From Rhodobiaceae bacterium (GTDB taxonomy: Bacteria > Pseudomonadota > Alphaproteobacteria > Parvibaculales > Parvibaculaceae), in assembly GCA_021404525.1 (NCBI GenBank), contig JAAWWE010000015.1:29738-93737 (forward strand): 64,000 nucleotides of DNA, in the 5' to 3' direction. Made by a program: the position numbers and the translations under genes. Shown here piece by piece: positions 45,850-55,788 of the stretch. Below the pieces are notes generated by a model, which made no database searches, was not told the origin of the DNA, and saw nothing but the letters and a program-made list of their open reading frames with translations. How positions within the stretch are numbered: the stretch's first letter is position 1; the number at the start of each line of letters is the position of its first letter.

Positions 45850-46746
45850 ATGGTCGATGAGAGCGCTGGAAAGAACCGACTGGGCCGAGGACTCGCCGCG
45901 TTGATCGGTGATGATGCGGCGGTTGCGCTCGGGGATGAGACGGCGCCGGCGCCGAAAGGGGTCCGAGAAGTTCCAATTGAGTTTTTGCGCGCAAACCCTT
46001 TTCAGCCCCGGCAGATTTTTAAAGCTGGTGATCTGGATGATCTGACGGAATCGATCCGGGAAAAAGGCATCCTACAGCCCATAATGGTGCGTCCTGTTCC
46101 TGGCGGAGCCGACAATGAATTTGAAATTGTGGCAGGTGAACGCCGTTGGCGGGCAGCACAGGCGGCCCAGCTTCACGATGTGCCAATTGTCGTTAAAGAC
46201 CTGAATGACAATGAATCGCTAGAAATTGCGATTATTGAGAATGTTCAGCGGGCGGATCTCAATCCGATTGAAGAAGCGGCGGGCTATCAGCGTCTGGTGG
46301 ACCAGTTCACTTACACGCAAGACCAGCTTTCCAAAATGATCGGGAAAAGTCGGTCGCATGTTGCAAATACGCTGAGGTTGCTTGGTCTGCCGGATGGTGT
46401 GCAAGACCTGCTATCGAGCGGCGCCTTGAGCGCGGGGCACGCACGGGCTTTGATTGGTCACCCGCAGGCGGAGAAACTAGCGAAAGAAATTGCTGACAAG
46501 GGACTGTCTGTACGCGAGGCAGAAGCGCTAACGCGGAAGCCAGAGGCAAGCGCATCTAAAACGAAAAGCAGCGCGTCTCCGAAACTCAAAGACGCGGATA
46601 CTGTGGCGCTTGAAAAGAACATCACCAATGCGTTGGGCCTAAGTGTGTCGATTAATCACAAGGGTGAGAAGGGCGGCACAGTGAATGTGAGCTACACGTC
46701 GCTTGAGCAACTCGATGAAATCTGCCGCCGCCTGTCACGGGTTTAG
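45850..46746 (+). CDS. parB: Chromosome partitioning protein ParB
   Basis: ParB binds parS, spreads as a CTP-dependent clamp and loads ParA and SMC functions. The 298-residue product has the N-terminal GRGLAALIGD (ParA-contact region), the nuclease-fold CTP motif GERRWRAAQ, IIENVQRADLNPIEEA, the DNA-binding helix-turn-helix QLSKMIGKSRSHVANTLRLLGLP, and a C-terminal dimerisation domain. AGGAGA precedes the ATG. Two parS sites are in the same cluster. Confidence 0.96.
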   Translation: MVDESAGKNRLGRGLAALIGDDAAVALGDETAPAPKGVREVPIEFLRANPFQPRQIFKAGDLDDLTESIREKGILQPIMVRPVPGGADNEFEIVAGERRWRAAQAAQLHDVPIVVKDLNDNESLEIAIIENVQRADLNPIEEAAGYQRLVDQFTYTQDQLSKMIGKSRSHVANTLRLLGLPDGVQDLLSSGALSAGHARALIGHPQAEKLAKEIADKGLSVREAEALTRKPEASASKTKSSASPKLKDADTVALEKNITNALGLSVSINHKGEKGGTVNVSYTSLEQLDEICRRLSRV

Positions 46747-46810
46747 CTTGTCCGTTTACGGATGAATCCGTTCCAGTTGACTCAAACGTCAAGTGTAAAG
46801 CGATCCTTGT

Positions 46811-47851
46811 CTACCTCCGCGCGCCCGAGCGGGCCCCTTGAGCCACACGCATGAGTGCTTGGGCACAGATGGCGCGATCAGGCAGGCCCGTCGTTTTGCA
46901 TTGTCGGTCGGCATCGCCCAGCAAACTCAGCGCGCGTTCCAGACGCTTTCGATCCCACAGCCCGCACTGTCTTTTCATGGAGGCAGAGCGTTTGAAGTGA
47001 ACAGGTGGCCGCAAGGCTTTGATTGCAGCTTCGCGATCGCTGCCGGCTTCCATGCGGCCGAGCACCAGATGCAATTGCTGCACATGTCGGGTCATGGCGA
47101 TAAGAATGGCAACAGGGGCGGTGTCTGCTTCGGTCGCTTTTGCAAGCGCCACATCCAAAGCGCCGAAATCTCCAATGGCTGCAGCATCAACAATATCATC
47201 TAGCCGGGTCGCCGCGGTGTCTCCAATGCAGGCGGTGACATCAGCGAGGGCAATACTCGCTGATTCCGGGTCTGACTGCATGTAGAGGACCAATTTGTCG
47301 AGCTCTTGCAGGGTTACACCCCGGTCGCTGCCCAAATGGCTTGTGAGATAGGCAAAAGCGTCCGGGTCCGCGCGCAGGCCCGCCTGGCGCAACCGTTCCT
47401 CAATCACCCGCTCAAGGGTGCGGGCATCGTCTGCATAGCAGGGCAGGGCCGCGCCATTTTTCGCCCCTTCCAAAGCTTTGCGCAGGCTGGAGCGCGGCGT
47501 CAGTTCGCCGCCCTCCAGAAGGATGAGCGCATCGCCAGCGGGTGCCTCCAGAAAGGACTTTACTGTTTTGGAGATCGAATCTCCGGCATGTCGCACGCGC
47601 ACGACGCGTCGCCCACCCATCATGGAGATGGCTGCCGCTTCATCTGCCAGTCGAGCCGGGTCCTGCTTCAGATCCGTGTCGGCGAGATCTGTTAGTCGAA
47701 AGGGGTCGCTTAAGTCGTCCAAAACACTTTTGGCGAGCCGGTTTGCGCGTTCACGTACAAGGCCCTGGTCTGGTCCGAAGATGAGAATGACTTGAGCCGC
47801 TGGATCAGGGTTCGCCACAAACCGATCAATATCGCCTGCACGTAGTTTCAT
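46811..47851 (-). CDS. holA: DNA polymerase III delta subunit
   Basis: HolA opens the beta clamp as part of the clamp loader. The 346-residue product has the N-terminal IFGPDQGLVRERANRL, a conserved KSFLEAPAGDALILLEGG region, DRGVTLQELDKLVLY and a helical C-terminal domain. Length matches the family. It is 33 nt downstream of lptE and converges with parB. Confidence 0.92.
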   Translation of the reverse strand: MKLRAGDIDRFVANPDPAAQVILIFGPDQGLVRERANRLAKSVLDDLSDPFRLTDLADTDLKQDPARLADEAAAISMMGGRRVVRVRHAGDSISKTVKSFLEAPAGDALILLEGGELTPRSSLRKALEGAKNGAALPCYADDARTLERVIEERLRQAGLRADPDAFAYLTSHLGSDRGVTLQELDKLVLYMQSDPESASIALADVTACIGDTAATRLDDIVDAAAIGDFGALDVALAKATEADTAPVAILIAMTRHVQQLHLVLGRMEAGSDREAAIKALRPPVHFKRSASMKRQCGLWDRKRLERALSLLGDADRQCKTTGLPDRAICAQALMRVAQGARSGARR

Positions 47852-47884
47852 TCATCTGCCTTGAAATGCACACGCACCAGACGG

Positions 47885-48409
47885 TCAATTTGGCTGTTGG
47901 CGCTGAAAGTAGATCGCCAATTTAGAATGGATGTCTTCGGCCACCTGGTTTGCGACCCGCTCTTGAGCATCCCGCTCGGCAATGATATTGGCAAACTCGG
48001 ATGCGACTCGGTTAAAGGCGACAGTCCCGTTTGACTTGGCAAAATAGATGACTTCACCTGTTTCGGCATTGCTCAGATAAAACTCTGTGTTGAGCCTCAG
48101 GTTCTGTCGCGTGACTTCTGTGTCCTGTTGAACAGCCACATCGATCTCAGACAGTCTGGACTCCAAAACCACCCCATATTGATGCTGTGTGGTGGCATTT
48201 GAGCCCAATTTGTCTTCGAGCGCCACGCGAAGCGCTCGACCGACACGATCGCCGGAAGCTTGCACCGAAATTGTTGCCAGCAACGTAACGATGCTCTCAT
48301 TCTGTCCGCGCGTTGCATAGAGCGGTGTGAATCCGCAGGCGCTTAAGAACAGACTTAGGACGATTGTTGCAGAAACCGCCTGCGCCCTGCGCCTAACCAA
48401 TAACGACAT
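47885..48409 (-). CDS. lptE: LPS-assembly lipoprotein LptE
   Basis: LptE is the plug/chaperone lipoprotein of the LptD outer-membrane LPS translocon. The 174-residue product has a signal sequence with lipobox LFLSAC (Cys25), followed by GFTPLYA, the family hallmark. I set the start at the ATG at 48409, which overlaps the leuS stop by 17 nt. A long upstream in-frame extension lies inside leuS and is not used. The leuS-lptE-holA order is conserved in alphaproteobacteria. Confidence 0.92.
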   Translation of the reverse strand: MSLLVRRRAQAVSATIVLSLFLSACGFTPLYATRGQNESIVTLLATISVQASGDRVGRALRVALEDKLGSNATTQHQYGVVLESRLSEIDVAVQQDTEVTRQNLRLNTEFYLSNAETGEVIYFAKSNGTVAFNRVASEFANIIAERDAQERVANQVAEDIHSKLAIYFQRQQPN

Positions 48410-50999
48410 TGACGATCTTGCCTGGCACGACAATGACTTTGCGGACAGTGGCGTCTCCAATGGCATGCTGCACTTTCTCCTGAGCCAACGCGGTTTCTTC
48501 CACCGTCTTCTTATCTGCATCCACGGCGACGGTGATCTCGTCCCGCCGTTTTCCATTCACCTGTACGGCGACGGTTACAGAGTGTTCCACGAGCAGGGAG
48601 GGTTCCGCAACCGGCCACGACGCATCCGCGATCAAAGTTTCATGGCCGAGAGCCTTCCAGGCCTCTTCCGCTAGATGCGGCATCATGGGAGCCACCAGCT
48701 GTGTCAGGATTTCGACTGCTTCGCGCCGGGCCCATTCAGCCGCCTTCGCCTCTCCCGCTTTGAAAGAGGAGAGCGCATTGCTCAGCTCATAGATTTTGGC
48801 AACAGCGCGGTTGAAGCCCAGCTGATCAAGGTCGGCCGTAATTGCCTCAAGTGTTTTGTGCACCGTGCGTCGCAGCTCTTCTGCGGGTGCGTCAAGCTCC
48901 GGCATCGGCGTGCCAACAGGGGCAAGGTCATCAAGCGTTGATTGGATCAACCGCCATAAGCGTTGGGTAAAGCGCCATGCCCCCTCGACACCTTCTTCAG
49001 TCCATTGAACATCACGTTCCGGCGGGCTGTCTGACAACATGAACCAGCGCGCTGTATCTGCGCCGTATTGATCAATGATCGCAGAAGGGTCGACCGTGTT
49101 GCGTTTGGATTTCGACATTTTTTCGATGGCACCAACGGTGATCGGTGCCCGATCGCCGCCGTCCTCGAGGTAAGGCGTGTCGCCGTCCCAAACGAGTTCT
49201 TCAGGTGAGACCCAGCGACCATCGGTCGCTTTATAGGTTTCGTGGGTCACCATGCCCTGTGTGAAGAGACCCGCAAAAGGCTCACGGATGTTCATGTGCT
49301 CTGTCGCGGTCATGGCCCGCGCGAAAAAGCGGGAATAGAGCAGATGAAGAACGGCGTGTTCGACCCCGCCAATATACTGATCCACTGGTAGCCAATGGTT
49401 TGCGAGACCTGGAACCGTCGGGTCGTCTGACTGTGGTGCCGTGAAGCGAGCGAAATACCAGGATGAGTCTACAAACGTGTCAAACGTGTCTGTTTCCCGC
49501 AGCGCGTCCTTCCCACATTCGGGGCAGGGCACATGTTTCCAGGTCGCATGATGTTCCAGCGGATTGCCAGGTTTGTCGAAGGTCACATCCTCCGGCAATA
49601 TGACTGGCAGTTGGTCCTTGGGAACAGGGACCGTGCCGCACTCATCACAGTGAATGACCGGAATGGGGCAGCCCCAATAGCGTTGGCGCGAAATGCCCCA
49701 GTCGCGCAGGCGGTAGTTCACTGTTCCTTCGCCGAGATCAAGTGACTCCAGCTTTTCAATTGCCGCGCGTTTGGCTGCTTCAACTTCCAGTCCATTCAGG
49801 AAGTCTGAGTTTACCGCCACGCCGTCTCCATCAAAGGCGTCGTCGCTGGCATCCTGTTCCGCAATAAAGGCTGAGAGACTGTCGCCCTCCAGCTTCTTGG
49901 GTGCGACAACGGTGGTGACAGGCAGTTTGTACTTTCGGGCGAAGTCGAGGTCGCGTTGATCGTGGGCCGGGCAGGCGAAGATGGCGCCCGTGCCATATTC
50001 CATGAGAACGAAATTCGCGACATAGACCGGCAGAGTTGCTCCTTCAATAAAGGGATGCCGGGCTTTGAGCCCGGTGTCGAAGCCCCGCTTCTCCGCTTTC
50101 TCGATAGCCTCTTCGCTGGTGCCAAGCTGCTCGCATTCGCGGACAAAATCGGCGAGCTCGCTGTTTGTTTCAGCGAGTTCCTTTGTCAACGGGTGGCCGG
50201 GTGACAGGGCGCAAAAGCTTGCCCCATACAGCGTGTCAGGTCGGGTGGTGAATACTTCAAGCGGTGTTTCTCGACCTTCAATTGGAAACTGAACATGAGC
50301 ACCTTCTGACCGTCCGATCCAGTTGCGCTGCATGACGCGGACTTTATCCGGCCAGCGCTCCAGCTCGTCGAGACCTGCCAGCAGATCATCGGCCATGTCC
50401 GTGATCTTGAAGAACCACTGGGTCAGCTCGCGACGCTCAACCAAGGCACCTGAACGCCATCCCCGGCCGTCAATGACTTGTTCGTTGGCCAGGACCGTCA
50501 TATCGACCGGGTCCCAGTTTACCTGAGCGGTTTTGCGCGTAACCAGTCCAGCTTCCAGCATGTCCAAGAAGAGGACCTGTTCCTGGGCGTAGTAGCTCGG
50601 ATCACAGGTCGCAAACTCGCGGCTCCAATCGATGGCCAGGCCCATTTGCTTGAGCTGGCCGCGCATCGCCTCGATATTTTTGTAGGTCCACGCGCCGGGG
50701 TGAACATTGTTCTCCATAGCTGCGTTTTCAGCAGGCATGCCAAAGGCGTCCCACCCCATGGGATGGAGCACGTCATACCCTTGTGCTTTTCTGAAGCGGG
50801 CAATCACGTCGCCCATTGTGTAGTTGCGCACATGGCCCATGTGAATGCGGCCGGACGGGTAGGGAAACATTTCCAGGACATAATATTTCCCGGCACTGCC
50901 TTCACGCGGCTGATCCGGCGCCTGAAAGGTCTCGGAGTCCTCCCAAACCTTTTGCCATTTGGATTCTGTGGTTTTCGCGTTGTAGCGATCAGCGGACAT
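48393..50999 (-). CDS. leuS: Leucyl-tRNA synthetase
   Basis: LeuS charges tRNA-Leu. The 868-residue class I synthetase has the HIGH-type motif [14 protein letters not shown] (about residues 47-60), the editing domain, a zinc-type cysteine pair in the CP1 region, and the KMSKS motif [13 protein letters not shown]. Its C-terminus overlaps lptE by 17 nt. It is the second gene of the DUF3576-leuS-lptE-holA operon. Confidence 0.97.
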   Translation of the reverse strand: MSADRYNAKTTESKWQKVWEDSETFQAPDQPREGSAGKYYVLEMFPYPSGRIHMGHVRNYTMGDVIARFRKAQGYDVLHPMGWDAFGMPAENAAMENNVHPGAWTYKNIEAMRGQLKQMGLAIDWSREFATCDPSYYAQEQVLFLDMLEAGLVTRKTAQVNWDPVDMTVLANEQVIDGRGWRSGALVERRELTQWFFKITDMADDLLAGLDELERWPDKVRVMQRNWIGRSEGAHVQFPIEGRETPLEVFTTRPDTLYGASFCALSPGHPLTKELAETNSELADFVRECEQLGTSEEAIEKAEKRGFDTGLKARHPFIEGATLPVYVANFVLMEYGTGAIFACPAHDQRDLDFARKYKLPVTTVVAPKKLEGDSLSAFIAEQDASDDAFDGDGVAVNSDFLNGLEVEAAKRAAIEKLESLDLGEGTVNYRLRDWGISRQRYWGCPIPVIHCDECGTVPVPKDQLPVILPEDVTFDKPGNPLEHHATWKHVPCPECGKDALRETDTFDTFVDSSWYFARFTAPQSDDPTVPGLANHWLPVDQYIGGVEHAVLHLLYSRFFARAMTATEHMNIREPFAGLFTQGMVTHETYKATDGRWVSPEELVWDGDTPYLEDGGDRAPITVGAIEKMSKSKRNTVDPSAIIDQYGADTARWFMLSDSPPERDVQWTEEGVEGAWRFTQRLWRLIQSTLDDLAPVGTPMPELDAPAEELRRTVHKTLEAITADLDQLGFNRAVAKIYELSNALSSFKAGEAKAAEWARREAVEILTQLVAPMMPHLAEEAWKALGHETLIADASWPVAEPSLLVEHSVTVAVQVNGKRRDEITVAVDADKKTVEETALAQEKVQHAIGDATVRKVIVVPGKIVNVVIG

Positions 51000-51207
51000 G
51001 TGAACTCTTCAAATTGGGAAAACAGGATTGGGCGCGCATCAGCAGCATGTTTGCTGCACCCCTTTGCCTCTTTTGCATCGGAATGCGCTGTGGGGCAAGT
51101 TTGGGACCAAGGATCGCATCCGCCGCCCGTTCAGAACGCGCTGCTCTGGCCTATCTATGTGAGGAATTCTGGTCGGAGCATGTCGTCCAGGTGCAATGGC
51201 AAAAAGC

Positions 51208-51801
51208 TTAGCCTTCGTCGGCCTCTAGCGTGTTGACCCGAAGTTCCCGCGCTCGCATGAGGATTGCATTTTCTAGCTGAACACTTGTCTGAGCGTTTGC
51301 GCCTGCATCCCGCCACTCGTCCCCTGCACGTTCCTGCCGGAAAACGGCGACTTTGAGGCCATCGGCGCGCAGCCGCTTGTCCAAAATATAGACCGTAAGC
51401 TTGAAGCGTTCGGTTGGTGATGCCGGGTCGGAATACCACTCTGTAATGATTACGCCACCGAAAGGATCCGCAGAGGCCAGAGGAACAAAGGAAACCGTGT
51501 CGAGAGACGCTCTCCAGAGAAAGCTGTTCACGCCAATGCCGCCTCCGCCGCCTGGTCCGTCATTGCTATCGCCGCCAAACAGCACCAAACCATCTTCGCC
51601 AAAAATGCTTTCGCGCTCGGCATTTGGATCCGGATTGGGGTTGGTCGGGCCTCTGCCGCCAGTCGTTGTGGGGAAGCTGGAGTCGCTTGGACCGCACGCC
51701 GCCAGCATGAGCGCAACGGATGCTGTCGCCAAAACCTTTTTGATTGTGCCTGATTTCCCAGAATTTTCGGGTGCTGCGGCAAATTTAGCTGAAAAACTCA
51801 T
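51208..51801 (-). CDS. DUF3576 lipoprotein upstream of leuS
   Basis: A 197-residue lipoprotein with signal sequence and lipobox LAAC (about residue 34), then a glycine- and proline-rich linker, then the DUF3576 core with VNSFLWRASLDTVSFVPLASADPFGGVIITEWYS split across the conserved region. It occurs upstream of leuS in many alphaproteobacteria. I set the start at the ATG at 51801 because the signal peptide follows directly; upstream in-frame extension to 52074 lacks family features. Role unknown; envelope location is expected. Confidence 0.85.
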   Translation of the reverse strand: MSFSAKFAAAPENSGKSGTIKKVLATASVALMLAACGPSDSSFPTTTGGRGPTNPNPDPNAERESIFGEDGLVLFGGDSNDGPGGGGGIGVNSFLWRASLDTVSFVPLASADPFGGVIITEWYSDPASPTERFKLTVYILDKRLRADGLKVAVFRQERAGDEWRDAGANAQTSVQLENAILMRARELRVNTLEADEG

Positions 51802-52413
51802 TATTGATTTGGCCTCTAGCTTTTTCGGCGTTTCCCACGTGCAGCCACATATTGGCGCCCGCCTTACTTCACTTTGCTCACCGTGACCGAAAGTCGGCGG
51901 GTGAGCAAGTTTTCCCTCTGATTTCAGGCGTTTATATCGACTAAAGGTGATTGCGTCTATGGCAGAAGTGTCGAGGTAATTCATCGGATCTCGCCGCTTC
52001 TGTCCGACACGCGCCTCTTGTGTTCGGGTGGCCCCTTCAAGAAGATGCGGTTCCAACCTTTCCCGGATGTGCAAACTGATGCAGATAGGTCACAAGTCGA
52101 TTGGGTCAGGCACACCGCATCACGAATTCTCTTCAGGTTTCAAGCGTATGGAGGCCGGTAGTACTTTGTTAACCATATGGAAACCACTTGTGACGTTTAC
52201 GCAACATCGCGGCAGTTTTGAGGCAAAACGGACCTACCTTCGCTTGACGGTGGCACCCCACTCGGGATTAATCGGGGTACGCGCTCGGGGGGGCATTTAA
52301 GTCGGCCCGGCGGTGAAGTGGACCAGAGCAGTGGTGCTTTCGATTGAAAGCGGTTTTCCGTTGATTTGGACATTTTGTATTTGAACAGCTAATTGCTGAA
52401 CTGCGAGGAACAA
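51802..52413. other. Gene-free region upstream of the porin
   Basis: These 612 bp hold no supported gene. The right half contains the porin promoter (52244-52272) and a TTAACC half-site near 52170. The left half is the probable DUF3576-leuS promoter. The transcript from the predicted porin promoter would have a leader of about 135 nt. Confidence 0.5.
52244..52272 (+). promoter_or_regulatory. Predicted housekeeping promoter of the porin gene
   Basis: TTGACG (52244-52249), 17-bp spacer, ATTAAT (52267-52272). The -35 box matches TTGACA at 5 of 6 positions, the -10 box matches TATAAT at 4 of 6. It lies about 140 bp upstream of the porin start. Confidence 0.45.
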
Positions 52414-53541
52414 ATGAAAAAGACACTTCTTGGGACGACAGCTCTCGTCTCGGCTGGTCTGGTAGCCGGTCCGGCTCTTGCAAGCGATCCGCTCACCGTT
52501 ACGGTTAGCGGCTCCGTTGTAACGGGCTTCTATTTCGTCGACATGGACACCGTTGGTGGTGTTGACGCTGACGACACTAAAGTTGCTGTTGTTGCACGTA
52601 ACGTAGACATCGTTGCATCTGGCACGCTGGACAATGGTCTGGTTGCTGGTGCTGCTCTTAAAGTGCAGCTGGGCGATGACGAAGGTAACGCGCTGAACAC
52701 TGGTGATGACGCTACTTTCTCCGAAGCTTACACATTCCTTGAAGGTGGTTTCGGTCGTCTGGAACTTGGTGCAACTGATGGTGCTGCATTCAAGATGCAC
52801 TATTCTTCACCTTGGTTCGTTCCAGGTAACGGTGTCGACTCACCAAACATCTACAACATGAACAATGGTGGTGTGACATTCTCTTCACGCACATCAACGT
52901 TCTCGTTGCTGGCTGAAGACGACAACAAGATCTCTTACTTCACGCCTCGCCTTGCTGGTTTCCAGCTCGGTGCATCGTTCACACCTGACGTTGGTGCAAA
53001 CGACCCAGTCGCTAACGGCTTCGGTCTGAGCGCAACGAACAGTGCTGTTGAAGACGTATTCGAAATCGCTCTGAACTATGCAGGCGAATTCGGCGGCGTT
53101 TCTCTCGGTGCTGACGTGTTCTACGTAACAGGTGAAGCTCCTGGTGCAGGCGCAACTGGCGATCCAACCGAACAGGGTGTTGGTCTGAGCCTCGGCTGGG
53201 GTGGTTTCACTCTCGGCGGCGCATACACGCAGGTTGAAGACATCACAGCTCGTACACAGGCTGCTGTAACCACAGGCAACGAGTCCGACTCTTGGACTGT
53301 TGGTCTGGCTTACGGCTCTGGCCCATGGACGGTTGGTGCTGCATACTTCGAGTCTGAAACAGAAAACACAACTGGTGTTAACATCGGTGAGAACAGCTTC
53401 CTCCAAGTTGGTGGTGGTTACTCTCTCGGTGCTGGTGTTGACGTTGGCCTGGATATCCAGTTCATCGAAGACCAGGTTGGTGCAGCTGCAGCAGAAGTGG
53501 AAAGCACATCTGCTGGTGTTGTTCTGGCAATTTCTTTCTAA
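52414..53541 (+). CDS. Outer-membrane porin (gram-negative porin family)
   Basis: The 375-residue product has an N-terminal signal peptide ending ALA-S (about residues 1-23) and a repeated beta-strand pattern with many glycines, and it ends in an aromatic residue (SF), the signature of an outer-membrane beta-barrel. It is similar in style to Rhodobacter/Rhodopseudomonas-type general porins. Codon choice differs from its neighbours (GGT, GCT and GTT dominate), typical of a very highly expressed gene. GAGGAA precedes the ATG at 52414; an upstream in-frame start at 52393 adds seven residues. A strong terminator follows. Confidence 0.93.
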   Translation: MKKTLLGTTALVSAGLVAGPALASDPLTVTVSGSVVTGFYFVDMDTVGGVDADDTKVAVVARNVDIVASGTLDNGLVAGAALKVQLGDDEGNALNTGDDATFSEAYTFLEGGFGRLELGATDGAAFKMHYSSPWFVPGNGVDSPNIYNMNNGGVTFSSRTSTFSLLAEDDNKISYFTPRLAGFQLGASFTPDVGANDPVANGFGLSATNSAVEDVFEIALNYAGEFGGVSLGADVFYVTGEAPGAGATGDPTEQGVGLSLGWGGFTLGGAYTQVEDITARTQAAVTTGNESDSWTVGLAYGSGPWTVGAAYFESETENTTGVNIGENSFLQVGGGYSLGAGVDVGLDIQFIEDQVGAAAAEVESTSAGVVLAISF

Positions 53542-53563
53542 GAAATTTCCAAACCTAGAATTT

Positions 53564-53596
53564 GAGAGAGCGGGTTTCGGCCCGCTCTCTTTTTTT
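53564..53596 (+). terminator. Rho-independent terminator of the porin gene
   Basis: GAGAGCGGG (53566-53574), loop TTTCGG, CCCGCTCTC (53581-53589), then seven T. Perfect 9-bp stem with a T-run, 22 nt after the porin stop. Confidence 0.93.
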
Positions 53597-53674
53597 GTGC
53601 CTGGTTTTTGGATGCGCCGACCTTTGTGGTAAAAGGCGGATCTTTGCAAATCTTAGCTCGCTTTGGAGACCCTT

Positions 53675-54511
53675 ATGGGTGGCATCATCTGGCTCGCGTC
53701 ATACCCCAAATCCGGCAATACGTGGATGCGCTCGTTTCTGCACAACCTGCTGCGCAATGCCCATGAGCCTGTAGATATCAATGAGCTGGACCAGTTTTGC
53801 ATCGGGGAGTCCGCGTCAGGGCAGTATCGTAAATACACACCGACACCGGTTGACCAGATCGAGCATGAAACTCTCGCGAAGATGCGGCCGAAAGTGCAGG
53901 AAGATTATACGCACTATTTCCCAGACTCAGTTTTTGTGAAGACCCACAACTTTCTTGGGGAGTGGCACGGCGTTCCTTTGCACAATATGGCCGTCACTGT
54001 GGGGGGCATCTATGTGGTGCGGAATCCACTCGATGTGGTTCTCTCGATGACCCACCATTTTGGAGATGATGTCGATGGCACCATTCGTCGAATGGCGAAT
54101 GAAGGCGCTCTTACGGAAGCGGGTGCTACACATGTGCCTGAATTTCATTCCTCCTGGTCCACTCATGTGAAGAGTTGGACTGGTCAGCCGAACCCACAGC
54201 TTCTTGTTGTTCGCTATGAAGATCTACAGGCGAAACCACGGAAATTCTTCAAACTGGTGACGGGTTTTTTGGGGCTCAAAGTAAAGAGCGAGCGGTTGGA
54301 GCGGTCCATTCGTAACTCGTCTTTTAAGGCGCTGAAACGTCAGGAAGAGCAAAAGGGTTTCAAAGAGAAATCTGAGTTTGCTCAGTCCTTCTTTCGGGAG
54401 GGCAAAACCGAACAATGGCGGGAAGCGCTTACAGAGGATCAGATCAAGCGGATCATCTCTGACCATCGGGAGCAGATGGAGCGTTTCAACTATATTCCTG
54501 ACGGATATTAG
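53675..54511 (+). CDS. Sulfotransferase domain protein
   Basis: A 278-residue P-loop sulfotransferase. The PAPS 5'-phosphosulfate loop is SYPKSGNTWMRSF (about residues 9-21) and the 3'-phosphate motif is VVRNPLDVVLSM. It also has the WSTHVKSW and VRYEDLQAKP segments typical of the sulfotransferase_1 family. Acceptor unknown; small molecules or envelope glycans are possible. The ATG at 53675 follows GGAG; a TTG at 53663 would add four residues. Stop overlaps the convergent thiE-like gene end by 4 bp. Confidence 0.88.
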   Translation: MGGIIWLASYPKSGNTWMRSFLHNLLRNAHEPVDINELDQFCIGESASGQYRKYTPTPVDQIEHETLAKMRPKVQEDYTHYFPDSVFVKTHNFLGEWHGVPLHNMAVTVGGIYVVRNPLDVVLSMTHHFGDDVDGTIRRMANEGALTEAGATHVPEFHSSWSTHVKSWTGQPNPQLLVVRYEDLQAKPRKFFKLVTGFLGLKVKSERLERSIRNSSFKALKRQEEQKGFKEKSEFAQSFFREGKTEQWREALTEDQIKRIISDHREQMERFNYIPDGY

Positions 54512-55074
54512 GGTGTCGACACGGCGGCCCAACCCACAAGATTTGGGACATGTTTGAGCCTCTTTGCTGTTTTGTTTGTCACGCCGCCCAATGCATAAAC
54601 AGGGATCTGGGCTGTTGTGCTGAGCCTTGCAAACCGAACAGCCCCAAGGCCCGTCCTGTCCGGGTGGCTGGCGGTTGCAAAGGCAGGAGAGAGCAGAGCG
54701 GCATCGGCGCCCGCCAGTGCTGCGGCCCTCAGTTCCGCCCCATTATGTGCGGCGGCGGTGATGATCCAACCGGGTTTCCGACGACCGCCTTCGCCTTTTC
54801 CACGCTTCGCTTTCCAAGATGGTATGTGAATGCCGTCGGCATCTACGGCGGTGGCCAATCGACGATCACCGGCCACCAGTAGTCGCACGCTCCTTGCTCT
54901 GGTCGCCTTCCGAAGAGCCAGGGCCAGCGCGAGCCTGTCTCGCTCAGTCACCTCGTAATGTCTCAAGATCAAGGCGTCTGCGGCGTCCAGGGATTCAAGT
55001 TGGTCGAAGGGATCGCCGCCCCGTTCCGTATCTGTGAGCAAGAGACGTTTGGGGAGCTGCTGTCTGCTTGTCAC
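54508..55074 (-). CDS. ThiE/TenI-like thiamine phosphate synthase family protein
   Basis: A TIM-barrel protein of about 188 residues from the GTG at 55074 (an upstream start at 55125 would overlap the divergent YggS-type start). It has LLLTD at the N-terminus, HIPSWK where ThiE has the HLGQ motif, LSPAFATASHPDRTGLG in place of the GPIFPTxTK signature, and YALGGVT for the phosphate-binding loop. The departures from the ThiE pyrophosphate-binding motif mean that it may be TenI-like or have lost thiamine synthase activity. No thi genes are adjacent. Confidence 0.75.
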   Translation of the reverse strand: MTSRQQLPKRLLLTDTERGGDPFDQLESLDAADALILRHYEVTERDRLALALALRKATRARSVRLLVAGDRRLATAVDADGIHIPSWKAKRGKGEGGRRKPGWIITAAAHNGAELRAAALAGADAALLSPAFATASHPDRTGLGAVRFARLSTTAQIPVYALGGVTNKTAKRLKHVPNLVGWAAVSTP

Positions 55075-55103
55075 AAGCGACGGTCGCGCATAGTGTGCGC
55101 TCC

Positions 55104-55787
55104 ATGTCTGATTTTTCACCTTCAACCGCTGAACGCCTTTCTTCGGTCCACCACAGCATTGCCAATGCTGAAAAGGCCTCTGGTCGTCCTACAGGCGACG
55201 TGACGCTTGTCGCTGTTTCCAAGACGTTCCCGGCAGAGGATATCCGGCCGGCTCTGGAAGCTGGTCAGCGCATTTTTGGGGAGAACCGGGTTCAGGAAGC
55301 TCATGGAAAATGGCCTGGGTTGCAAGAGCAATATTCGGATGTTGAGTTGCATCTTATCGGCCCGCTGCAAAGCAATAAAGTCAGTGAGGCGGTTTCCCTT
55401 TTTGACGTGATTGAAACACTGGATCGGGAGAAGCTAGCGCGGAGCCTCGCAGCTCACCGGGAGAAGGGGCATTCTCTTCCCGACCTGTTTGTCCAGGTCA
55501 ACACAGGCGCTGAACCACAGAAAGCGGGTGTCCTGCCGCAAGAGGCTGACGCGTTTATCGCACTCTGCCGAGACGAGCTGGGCCTGCCACTTGTGGGCCT
55601 GATGTGCATTCCACCCGTTGAGGAAGAGCCAGCACTCCATTTCGCCTTGCTTGAGAAAATCGCTCGTCGAAACGGCCTCGCGAAACTCAGCATGGGCATG
55701 AGCGGTGACTTCGAGACGGCGATCGAATTTGGAGCAACCCTCGTTCGTGTTGGCAGCGCCATTTTTGGCGCTCGGACGCCGGCCTAG
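55104..55787 (+). CDS. YggS family PLP homeostasis protein
   Basis: A 227-residue COG0325 protein, the stand-alone alanine-racemase-like barrel that keeps pyridoxal phosphate and amino/keto-acid pools in balance. It has the PLP lysine motif LVAVSKTFPAEDI, the GENRVQEAHGKW segment, HLIGPLQSNKV, and SMGMSGDFETAIEFGATLVRVGSAIFG near the C-terminus. I used the ATG at 55104; an upstream in-frame start at 55068 would overlap the divergent gene. It converges with a YkuD-type gene. Confidence 0.93.
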   Translation: MSDFSPSTAERLSSVHHSIANAEKASGRPTGDVTLVAVSKTFPAEDIRPALEAGQRIFGENRVQEAHGKWPGLQEQYSDVELHLIGPLQSNKVSEAVSLFDVIETLDREKLARSLAAHREKGHSLPDLFVQVNTGAEPQKAGVLPQEADAFIALCRDELGLPLVGLMCIPPVEEEPALHFALLEKIARRNGLAKLSMGMSGDFETAIEFGATLVRVGSAIFGARTPA

Positions 55788-55788
55788 G

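Noticed and set aside
51802..52074. N-terminal extension of the DUF3576 gene
   Set aside because: The signal peptide and lipobox begin at the ATG at 51801; the extension has no conserved sequence.
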